A stretch of DNA of 10,209 nt from an uncultured Bacillota bacterium (lineage in GTDB: Bacteria > Bacillota_I > Bacilli_A > Izemoplasmatales > UBA1188): positions 1 to 10,209 of the forward strand of contig ONMY01000050.1 in assembly GCA_900318975.1 (NCBI GenBank), read 5' to 3'. A program made the translations under genes and the position numbers. Numbering within the stretch: the stretch's first letter is position 1; every line of letters begins with the position of its first letter. This document shows, piece by piece, positions 1 through 6,256 of this stretch. The notes under the pieces are model-generated. The model was not told the DNA's origin and searched no databases. It saw only the letters and a program-made list of their open reading frames with translations.

Positions 1-2530
1 ATATAACGAACTCTTAAAAGCGATAGAAGAAAAAGATACTTTTAGAAATCTTTCAGATACCGAAAAATCAAATGTCTTATTTTATAAGGCAATCGCTCTT
101 GAAGCTTTAGATGAAATAAATCTTGCAATAGAAGCTCTTGAATCAATTGAAGATAATATATCTAGATATAGTTTAATAAATAAATATCTTAAACTCGCTC
201 TATTATATTTAAAAGTAAATAGATATAATGATGCAAAATCTGCCTATGATTATGCATCACTTGTAGATCATTCACACAAGAATGATATTTTCCTTCTTGT
301 TGAATCTGATCTATTCTATCATTCAGAAAAATATACTGATGCTTTAGCATCTTTTGAATCATTCTTCCTAAAAAGCATCAATAAATATAAATATTTAGAT
401 AGATATATTCTAATTAACACCAAACTAAAAAGATATGATGAAGCATATAATTTCTATAAGAGATTTATAGATAAACCATCTCTTAGACTTTCATCACCTA
501 ATAGATATACGTTCTTAAAAGCTGTATCAAATCTATTAAAAGAGATGGGAAAAGATGATGAACTTCTTGAAATAAATGGTTCACTTGAATCTATTAAACC
601 ATCATATTTTAGAAAGGAAGAGAATGAACTCTTTAAAATCATCTCATCTTTAACATCATCTCTTTCATACCCTCTTACAAAATATGATAAATATAAAAAT
701 ATCGCAAACAAATTCTTTAAGCTTTTAAATGGTATCGAAAAGAGAGAACTAATCTTTGTTGAAAGATCAAAGAATGGATATATGTATTCAATCTTTAACA
801 ATACCCAACTTAAAGAAAAAGAAATATCATATTCATATCTTAAAGAAAATAACCTCTATGATTTCTTTAATATAAATGAAGATACTGAACTCGATTATTA
901 TTATAATAATAAGCTTGAAAGAATCGATAGTAAGGTTAAAGCATATGTAATTAAATCATCGACAGTAAACTATGGATATTTTATTGTATCATTTAACCCT
1001 GCATACGATAAAATATATCTCACACTTAAAGACTGTCTTGTTGAGATGTTTGAAAAACTCTCAATAATCACTAAAGTCGGAGAAGAGAATAACGCCATCT
1101 TAGATTCTCTTTCAACTTCAGGCGTTGGATATATAAGAATTGAAAATGGTTATGTTGAATTCTTAAATAGATATTCAAAAGATATTTATGAAATAAATGA
1201 TTCAATAATCAAATATGATGATTTTATTGAATTCTTTATATCACCTATCTATCCTCATGAACTAATTGAAAGACCAAAATCTATTATTCCAATTCTAATT
1301 CATGATACAAGAAAAGAAATCGAATTTAAAACATCTGTATATAATGATGTAATATATATAAGTTTAAGAGATGTAAAAGAAGAAAATGAAAGATTAGATA
1401 CTCTAATTAATTTCTATAATACATCAGCACTTTCTTTTAAAAACTTAAATAACTTAAAAGAAGAAATAGAAAAGAGGACAGATAGCTTTTCATGTATGGG
1501 ACTTAATATCCCAATTATTGAGGATGAAGATACTCTTTCTAAAAGAGATAGTAAACTTGAATCCCTCTATAATATCTTAATGGAAGAATCTAAGAGCTCA
1601 ATTTTATATTATCTTGGTGAAAACCATTTTATGTATCTCTTATATTCAGTAGATAAAAGAACCATTGAATCCCTATATACTAGACTTCAAGAAAAAATAA
1701 AATCATTATCAAAATTCTCATATACTTTAAAAGAAAAGAAAATCACAGGCTTTGCATCTAAATCACTAAAGAATAAAACATTCACAGAGATTAAAGATAT
1801 CATTGAATATGGTTTTTCATACTCATCATATAAGAATGAATTCATCATATTAGATAATGAAGAGAAGAAAGATTATGCCTTATATAAGACATATGTATAC
1901 GATATTGAAAAAAGACTCAAATCGAATTCATTCGATATTGAATACTATCCAATAATAGATGAATCAAATAACAGTATTCATTATTTCTTCCCAAAGCTTA
2001 AAATGCCATATGATATCCCATTTAGTGTATTTGAAAGGATACTTAGAAGGTCTGATTTAGAATCAAGAGCGGATAATAACTTAATTGAAAAACTATTTAG
2101 CGACGCTAAAGAGTTTAATGAAAATTTAAGATTCATTGTCCCCGTTCATAAAGAAAGCATCACAAATCCAAATTTCATTAAAAAATTCCAAGCTCTCTAT
2201 AAAGAATATCCAATGAGAAATAGAATCATATTCTATACAGAATCTAAAAAGAATCATGATTATCTAAAAGGTATCGCATCAATCACTAATCTTAAGATTA
2301 AGCTTGCGACAACCTTTGAATCCCTTACAGATCTTAAGAGCTATGATGAATATGATATAATATTTATATCAAATTCTGAAAATGATAAATTTATAGAATA
2401 TGTTTCATTAGGTTTAATGAACTATAAGAATAAAGAAATAATAATTACCGATGGTAATCATATAGAAAACACTTTATCTTTTAGAAACACCTATAAAGTC
2501 TATACTAAAGAGAAGATGAAGAGTTTATAA
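1..2530 (+). CDS. Large TPR-PAS protein with degenerate GGDEF/EAL-like domains (5' end outside window)
   Basis: The frame is open from base 2 with no ATG before 545, so the true start lies upstream; 842 residues are visible. Visible residues 1-180 are helical and TPR-like (for example KYTDALASFESFF and KRYDEAYNFYKRF). Residues about 227-358 may be a GAF-like domain. Residues about 367-458 resemble a PAS domain (VGYIRIENGYVEFLN). Residues about 493-620 resemble GGDEF, but the signature reads GENHF (1616-1630). Residues about 630-833 resemble EAL: EYYPIID (1940-1960) matches the usual YxPIVD strand, YTES (2234-2245) the ITE strand, ATTFESL (2306-2326) the DDFG region, and ITDGNH (2444-2461) the AEGVE region. 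The E-x-L motif and the DD pair are missing, so diguanylate cyclase or phosphodiesterase activity is unlikely. A signalling or scaffold role, possibly nucleotide sensing, is inferred. No signal peptide or membrane helix is visible. The domain calls come from reading motifs, not from a profile search. Confidence 0.75.
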   Translation, partial: YNELLKAIEEKDTFRNLSDTEKSNVLFYKAIALEALDEINLAIEALESIEDNISRYSLINKYLKLALLYLKVNRYNDAKSAYDYASLVDHSHKNDIFLLVESDLFYHSEKYTDALASFESFFLKSINKYKYLDRYILINTKLKRYDEAYNFYKRFIDKPSLRLSSPNRYTFLKAVSNLLKEMGKDDELLEINGSLESIKPSYFRKEENELFKIISSLTSSLSYPLTKYDKYKNIANKFFKLLNGIEKRELIFVERSKNGYMYSIFNNTQLKEKEISYSYLKENNLYDFFNINEDTELDYYYNNKLERIDSKVKAYVIKSSTVNYGYFIVSFNPAYDKIYLTLKDCLVEMFEKLSIITKVGEENNAILDSLSTSGVGYIRIENGYVEFLNRYSKDIYEINDSIIKYDDFIEFFISPIYPHELIERPKSIIPILIHDTRKEIEFKTSVYNDVIYISLRDVKEENERLDTLINFYNTSALSFKNLNNLKEEIEKRTDSFSCMGLNIPIIEDEDTLSKRDSKLESLYNILMEESKSSILYYLGENHFMYLLYSVDKRTIESLYTRLQEKIKSLSKFSYTLKEKKITGFASKSLKNKTFTEIKDIIEYGFSYSSYKNEFIILDNEEKKDYALYKTYVYDIEKRLKSNSFDIEYYPIIDESNNSIHYFFPKLKMPYDIPFSVFERILRRSDLESRADNNLIEKLFSDAKEFNENLRFIVPVHKESITNPNFIKKFQALYKEYPMRNRIIFYTESKKNHDYLKGIASITNLKIKLATTFESLTDLKSYDEYDIIFISNSENDKFIEYVSLGLMNYKNKEIIITDGNHIENTLSFRNTYKVYTKEKMKSL

Positions 2531-2549
2531 AAGGAGGATTAATATTTTT

Positions 2550-2990
2550 ATGTTAAGTGAAAAAGAAAAAGAGAAAAGAAGATTACAATATAAATGGGTT
2601 GCAGCTATTCCAATGATTTGCGTAATTATCTATTTTGTACTCGCATACATCTTAGATACATTTGTAGAATCAGTAGAACACCCATATCTAATTTCTCTAC
2701 TAGTATTCCTAGTAATTCCATTTGAATATGTTATAGTTGGACTTAAAAAATTCACTATATCATATCCAGTATTCATCGCATTATTCTATGTAGTTTTATG
2801 TATAATACTACAAACTTCTGGAATATCGCTTTGGCATCCTCTTTGGGTAGTATTCTTAACAATCCCAATTTACTATATCTTTAAGAGCAAAAACACTCCT
2901 GAAGGATATGTAGATGAGGCAAGAGATAAAATTAAAGATAATCTAAACGAATACGGATGCGATTTCGATAGCGAAGATGACAATAAATAA
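2550..2990 (+). CDS. Small four-helix membrane protein, function unknown
   Basis: This encodes 146 residues: a charged N-terminus (about 1-15, rich in Lys, Glu and Arg), then four hydrophobic segments at about 16-34, 46-64, 72-89 and 97-111, then an acidic, hydrophilic tail. The segment WHPLWVVFLTIPIYY (95-109) resembles the C-terminal membrane module found behind helix-turn-helix domains in many Firmicute regulators; here no DNA-binding domain precedes it. AAGGAGG at 2531-2537 begins immediately after the upstream stop and sits 12 nt before the ATG, which supports this start and co-transcription with the large PAS protein 19 nt upstream. A terminator follows, so the two genes appear to close one operon. 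The protein could be a membrane partner of the upstream protein, but that is only positional inference. Confidence 0.8.
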   Translation: MLSEKEKEKRRLQYKWVAAIPMICVIIYFVLAYILDTFVESVEHPYLISLLVFLVIPFEYVIVGLKKFTISYPVFIALFYVVLCIILQTSGISLWHPLWVVFLTIPIYYIFKSKNTPEGYVDEARDKIKDNLNEYGCDFDSEDDNK

Positions 2991-3005
2991 ATTAGTATTA
3001 TAAAC

Positions 3006-3033
3006 AAAAAGGCACCTAAACGAGGTGCTTTTT
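3006..3033 (+). terminator. Rho-independent terminator
   Basis: GCACCT (3012-3017) pairs with AGGTGC (3023-3028) around the loop AAACG. The stem is flanked by an A-run on the left and TTTTT (3029-3033) on the right, which can extend the pairing. It lies 15 nt after the membrane protein stop and ends the first transcription unit. The A/T flanks might also allow some termination on the opposite strand. Confidence 0.85.
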
Positions 3034-3051
3034 CATAATAAATTACACACT

Positions 3052-3098
3052 TTAAAATGCAATTAAAATGCAAATAACTTGACAATAGCATTTTAATT
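3052..3098 (+). promoter_or_regulatory. Operator-like repeats over the antitoxin promoter
   Basis: AATTAAAATGC (3061-3071) is perfectly inverted as GCATTTTAATT (3088-3098), an 11-bp arm with a 16-bp gap. A further direct copy of TTAAAATGC lies at 3052-3060. The gap contains the -35 box, and the right arm lies in the promoter spacer, so a bound protein would block RNA polymerase. Autorepression by DinJ/RelB ribbon-helix-helix proteins binding such repeats is known for the family; its use here is inference. Confidence 0.6.
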
Positions 3099-3108
3099 AC
3101 TGTATAAT
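3079..3108 (+). promoter_or_regulatory. Consensus sigma-A promoter of the antitoxin gene
   Basis: TTGACA (3079-3084) and TATAAT (3103-3108) both match consensus exactly, with an 18-bp spacer. Transcription would start near 3115, about 17 nt before the antitoxin ATG, leaving a very short leader that contains GGGAGG (3121-3126). Confidence 0.85.
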
Positions 3109-3131
3109 ATAGACAAGAATGGGAGGATATA

Positions 3132-3392
3132 ATGAATAATATTACAAGTGTAAGTTTCCGCATTGATACAAATTTAAAAAAACAAGCAGATACTTTATTC
3201 GATAATTTAGGTTTGAATATGACTACAGCTTTCAATATGTTTTTACGTCAATCTGTAAGAGAAGGAAGAATTCCTTTTGAAGTCACTCTTGATGTTCCTA
3301 ATAGTGAAACTATAGCAGCAATGCTCGAAGCAATACAATTAGAAAATGATGGTAATAAAAAGACTTATACAGTAGAAGAAGCATTGAAGTAA
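3132..3392 (+). CDS. dinJ: DinJ/RelB-family antitoxin
   Basis: This encodes 86 residues, the usual size for the family. The N-terminal half has the ribbon-helix-helix pattern of DinJ: a strand SVSFRID (7-13), then the helix LKKQADTLFDNLGL and the block MTTAFNMFLRQSVREGRIPFEV (30-51). The C-terminal part (PNSETIAAMLEA and YTVEEAL) is the typical toxin-wrapping region. In this family the protein binds and neutralises a YafQ/RelE ribosome-dependent mRNA interferase and represses its own promoter. GGGAGG (3121-3126), 5 nt before the ATG, fixes the start. The last codons run directly into a toxin remnant in another reading frame, and the stop TAA (3390-3392) lies in what is toxin sequence in that frame. 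The extreme C-terminus may therefore be trimmed or replaced relative to its ancestor. It may now act only as an orphan DNA-binding antitoxin. Confidence 0.9.
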   Translation: MNNITSVSFRIDTNLKKQADTLFDNLGLNMTTAFNMFLRQSVREGRIPFEVTLDVPNSETIAAMLEAIQLENDGNKKTYTVEEALK

Positions 3393-3577
3393 TTAAATTG
3401 CTTGCATCAGGTTCTGTGCTTCCAGAAAAGTATAAAGACCATAATTTAACAGGAAACTGGAGAGACTTTAGAGAGTGCCATATACTCCCAAATTGGCTAT
3501 TAATATATAAAATTTCTAACAACAATCTAATTCTTACACTAACAAGAACAGGATCACATAGCGATTTATTCAAATAA
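3383..3577 (+). pseudogene. yafQ: YafQ-type mRNA interferase toxin, 5'-truncated remnant
   Basis: In the -1 frame relative to the antitoxin, about 64 residues match the C-terminal two thirds of YafQ: EVIKLLASG, then LPEKYKDHNL, a WRDFRECHILPNW block, LLIYKI, and TRTGSHSDLF before the stop at 3575-3577. The family is normally about 90 residues, so roughly 25-35 N-terminal residues are absent. No ATG and no ribosome binding site lie in this frame. The histidines matching E. coli YafQ H50, H63 and H87, the tryptophan after position 67 and the final Phe are kept, but the catalytic Asp67 position is Asn (HILPNW). The frame is open back to 3359, where it only re-reads antitoxin codons. Loss of the 5' end plus the D-to-N change argue for an inactive toxin. 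That it arose by deletion across the dinJ-yafQ junction is inferred. Confidence 0.85.
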
Positions 3578-3601
3578 CTTCAAATCCTATGTGATTTTTT
3601 T
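3553..3601 (+). terminator. Rho-independent terminator partly inside the toxin remnant
   Basis: ATCACATAG (3553-3561) pairs with CTATGTGAT (3587-3595) across a 25-nt loop, followed by a run of seven T (3595-3601). The left arm is coding sequence for the SHS of the toxin's conserved GSHSDLF end. It ends antitoxin transcription just before the convergent SDR gene. On the opposite strand the hairpin is not followed by a T-run, so it should act in one direction only. Confidence 0.7.
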
Positions 3602-3602
3602 A

Positions 3603-4382
3603 TTATTTTGTCTTACCCTTAATTTGAGCTGCGCTACACATTGTAACGAATCTAATAGGGAAGAATCTTGGTACAAAACATGTGACTTTATTCTTAAAGC
3701 CAATAATTTTTCTAACCTTTCCCTTCATCATCATCTTATAACCATATTCTGCAACTCTTTCTACCTTCATTGGTTTAATCTTACTAAAGGTATAATCGTT
3801 ATGCGCAACATTTACAAAATTAGATTCAAATGGGCCTGGATTATATGTAAATAGGTGAACATTTGTCTTTCTAAGCTCATATGAAACTGCCTCACCAAAA
3901 TTCACAAGATAAGCTTTTGATGCATGATATGTAGACATATATGGGCCTGGTACATAACCAGCAATAGAACCAATGTTTATAATATGACCTTCATTATTTT
4001 TAAGCATATCATCTAAATACACTCTTGTAAGGTATACGACAGAATTGATATTTAGGTTATTAATTCTAACCTGTTTATCTGGATCCATCTCAATAAAATC
4101 ACATCTATCTCCAGTACCAGCATTATTAACAAGATTATTAACAAAATATCCTTTACTGTCAGTATATTCTTTAATATTTTTGTATTCACTTGGATTAGAT
4201 AAATCACAAACGAATGTATCTATCACCATATTCTCATTAATATCTTTTAATTCATCTTTAGCTTTTTCAAGTCTTTCTTTATTTGAACCAACTAATAAGC
4301 AATTATTATTATCTTTTAAGAATAATCTTGCGAACTCCTTTCCAAGTCCACCAGATCCTCCAGTAATAAGTGTCATTTTCAT
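3603..4382 (-). CDS. Short-chain dehydrogenase/reductase (classical SDR)
   Basis: This encodes 259 residues, a standard length for classical SDRs, which are soluble single-domain Rossmann-fold NAD(P)-dependent oxidoreductases. The cofactor glycine motif TGGSGGLG is at residues 7-14, D60 precedes LS in the adenine-binding turn, NNAG is at 86-89, the catalytic Ser is S139 (NIGSIAG), the YxxxK pair is Y152/K156, and the PG motif follows at 182-183. All active-site positions are intact. The C-terminal tail (about 220-259) is basic and hydrophobic (FVPRFFPIRFV), as in DltE/YqjQ-like SDRs, and might contact membrane or lipid. AGGAGG (+ coordinates 4391-4396), 8 nt upstream, supports this start over the Met at residue 3. 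The substrate cannot be told from sequence. The gene is monocistronic within the window, divergent from the PEP carboxykinase operon and convergent with the toxin-antitoxin locus. No obvious terminator follows it. Confidence 0.9.
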   Translation of the reverse strand: MKMTLITGGSGGLGKEFARLFLKDNNNCLLVGSNKERLEKAKDELKDINENMVIDTFVCDLSNPSEYKNIKEYTDSKGYFVNNLVNNAGTGDRCDFIEMDPDKQVRINNLNINSVVYLTRVYLDDMLKNNEGHIINIGSIAGYVPGPYMSTYHASKAYLVNFGEAVSYELRKTNVHLFTYNPGPFESNFVNVAHNDYTFSKIKPMKVERVAEYGYKMMMKGKVRKIIGFKNKVTCFVPRFFPIRFVTMCSAAQIKGKTK

Positions 4383-4396
4383 ATAGACTTCCTCCT

Positions 4397-4441
4397 ATAA
4401 CACAAGTGTTATTATACCATAATGATGTAATAATATTGCAA
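4397..4441 (-). promoter_or_regulatory. SDR promoter with overlapping operator-like palindrome
   Basis: Read on the - strand, TATAAT lies at 4411-4416 with the TG of an extended -10 just before it (TGGTATAAT). A weak -35 candidate, TTGCAA (4436-4441), is 19 bp away. ATAACAC (4397-4403) and GTGTTAT (4406-4412) form a 7-bp inverted repeat with a 2-bp centre that spans the end of the -10 box to the expected start point. This is a repressor-type position. The regulator is not in the window. Confidence 0.6.
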
Positions 4442-4468
4442 AACAAAGCAAAATTAAAGTATTTGCTC

Positions 4469-4505
4469 ATTTTCACATACCATAAGTATGTAAAAATGCT
4501 ATAAT
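4469..4505 (+). promoter_or_regulatory. Promoter of the PEP carboxykinase/decarboxylase operon with inverted repeat
   Basis: TGCTATAAT at 4497-4505 is an extended -10 element with a perfect TATAAT (4500-4505). No good -35 box lies at the expected spacing. The -35 region is instead occupied by an inverted repeat, 4469-4480 against 4486-4497, with 12-bp arms, one mismatch and a 5-bp centre; its core is ACATAC/GTATGT. This suggests a regulated promoter. Transcription would start near 4512, leaving a leader of about 40 nt that ends in the ribosome binding site at 4540-4545. Confidence 0.6.
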
Positions 4506-4552
4506 AATTTGGATATATAAATTATTAGTAAAATATAAAGAGGTGAATTTTT

Positions 4553-6238
4553 ATGTCAACAAAAGCATTTTACAAAACTGAAGAAATCGGAAAAGGAAAA
4601 GTTGGTTTTTCTAAAACTAGGTCAATCATTGAAGCTGCATTCTATGGAAATAATGTAGTGGAGATTAAATCACTTAAAGAAGCATATGAACTTGCGAAGA
4701 ATAGTCCTGGTACAGTAGTTACTGATATGCCTATTTATAAACCTGAACACTTAGGTTTAGATAAAGATAGTAAAGTTTTACTATTTAATGATGGCTCAAT
4801 CACAGGAAGATACGCAGCCGCAAGAAGAATTCAAGGTGAACCTAATGTTGATAATGATAAATTAGATAAAATCTTAATGGATGCCATTTATGATACTAGA
4901 TATAAAAAGATGTATCATGCAACTGCATACATTGGACTTGATCCTGAATTTATCGTTAAAGCTCATCTCTTAATCCCAGAAGGAGAAGAAAATCTACTTT
5001 ATAACTGGCTTATAAACTTCCAATTCCCTACAGATTATTATAATGAGATGTATAAGAACTCTCTTCCAGTTGGTGGTGGAAATGAACCAGATATCTATAT
5101 CTTTAGTGACCCACAGTGGGTTGGCGCACCAGGAAGTGATGTTTGTGATCCTAAGTGCCTCTGTTATTTTTCAACTGAGACAAACTGCGCTGCAATTCTC
5201 GGTATGAGATATTTCGGTGAACATAAAAAAGGAACTCTTACAATCGCCTGGGCAATCGCGAATAGAAATGGTTATGCATCTTGTCATGGTGGACAAAAAG
5301 AATATACACTTAAAGATGGAACTAAATTTGTTGCAAGTGTGTATGGCCTATCTGGTTCTGGTAAATCTACAATCACTCATGCAAAACATGATGGTAAATA
5401 TGGTGTAAAGGTACTTCATGATGATGCATTCATCATAAACAGTGATACATGTGCATCAATCGCACTTGAACCAACATATTTCGATAAGACTGCAGATTAT
5501 CCAACAGGATGTGCTGATAATAAATTCCTCTTAACTGCTCAAAACTGTAGTGCAACTAAAGATAGTGATGGAAAGATTGTCCTCGTTACTGAAGATATAA
5601 GAAACGGAAATGGACGTGCTATTAAATCTAAACTTTGGAGTCCAAATAGAGTTGATAAAATCGATTCACCAGTTAACGCAATTTTCTGGATTATGAAAGA
5701 CCCAACTCTTCCACCAATCGTAAGACTAAAAGGTGCATCACTCGCATCTGTAATGGGCGCAACTCTTGCGACTAAACGTTCAAGCGCTGAGCGCTTAGCG
5801 GCTGGTGTTGATCCAAATGCACTAGTAGTTGAACCATACGCTAACCCATTTAGAACATATCCACTAGTAAACGACTATCTAAAATTCAAAAAGTTAGTTG
5901 AAGAAAAGAATGTAGCTTGCTACATCATTAATACTGGTGAATTCATGGGTAAAAAGGTTAAAAAGGAAGATACTCTTGGTGTAATTGAGGCAGTAGTAGA
6001 AAATAGAGCTACCTTCAAACCATGGGGACCATTTTCTGATATTGAAATCTTTGAGTGGGAAGGATTCATTCCAAACTTAAAAGACCCAGAATATATTAAA
6101 GAACTCAAGGCAAGAATGCAAGATAGAGTTAATTTTGTTAAATCTAGAGAAACATTTAAAGGTGGTTTTGATAAACTCCCAAGCGATGCTTTAGATGCAA
6201 TTGAAAAAGTAGTTAAAGAAGCGAATTCATTAAAATAA
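4553..6238 (+). CDS. pckA: Phosphoenolpyruvate carboxykinase (ATP-type)
   Basis: This encodes 561 residues, slightly longer than the roughly 540 of E. coli PckA. The enzyme interconverts oxaloacetate + ATP and PEP + CO2 + ADP in the cytosol. Visible landmarks in order are GRYAAAR (85-91, substrate arginine region), GEHKKG (222-227, matching the EMKKG metal/substrate lysines), SCHGG with H245 (matching the metal-binding His), the P-loop GLSGSGKST (265-273), and HDDAF (289-293, matching the acidic kinase-2 strand). The P-loop and neighbouring blocks differ from the classic GLSGTGKTT form, so this is a divergent branch. AGAGGTG upstream (within 4539-4545) supports the start. It is the first gene of the operon, 18 nt before the decarboxylase alpha gene. 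That context favours the carboxylating, ATP-forming direction feeding the decarboxylase, although gluconeogenic use remains possible. Confidence 0.9.
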   Translation: MSTKAFYKTEEIGKGKVGFSKTRSIIEAAFYGNNVVEIKSLKEAYELAKNSPGTVVTDMPIYKPEHLGLDKDSKVLLFNDGSITGRYAAARRIQGEPNVDNDKLDKILMDAIYDTRYKKMYHATAYIGLDPEFIVKAHLLIPEGEENLLYNWLINFQFPTDYYNEMYKNSLPVGGGNEPDIYIFSDPQWVGAPGSDVCDPKCLCYFSTETNCAAILGMRYFGEHKKGTLTIAWAIANRNGYASCHGGQKEYTLKDGTKFVASVYGLSGSGKSTITHAKHDGKYGVKVLHDDAFIINSDTCASIALEPTYFDKTADYPTGCADNKFLLTAQNCSATKDSDGKIVLVTEDIRNGNGRAIKSKLWSPNRVDKIDSPVNAIFWIMKDPTLPPIVRLKGASLASVMGATLATKRSSAERLAAGVDPNALVVEPYANPFRTYPLVNDYLKFKKLVEEKNVACYIINTGEFMGKKVKKEDTLGVIEAVVENRATFKPWGPFSDIEIFEWEGFIPNLKDPEYIKELKARMQDRVNFVKSRETFKGGFDKLPSDALDAIEKVVKEANSLK

Positions 6239-6256
6239 TTATTAAAAGGTGTTATT

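Noticed and set aside
545-547. ATG at 545 as the start of the large PAS protein
   Set aside because: The frame is open without a stop back to base 2, and the upstream part encodes plausible TPR-like helices, so 545 is an internal methionine.
3351-3392. Programmed -1 frameshift making a DinJ-YafQ fusion
   Set aside because: The A-run at 3357-3361 is preceded by T, so a -1 slip would put TAA (3356-3358) in the P site. No canonical A AAA AAG heptamer is present, and deletion explains the frames more simply.
4045-4386. Coding region on the + strand opposite the SDR
   Set aside because: It mirrors the SDR gene, whose cofactor and catalytic motifs are all intact on the - strand. The opposite reading has low-complexity Ser/Leu/Phe content and no ribosome binding site.
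4383-4552. Riboswitch or small RNA in the divergent intergenic region
   Set aside because: The 170 bp are accounted for by two promoters, two dyads and two ribosome binding sites. The leader expected for pckA is only about 40 nt, too short for a known riboswitch.
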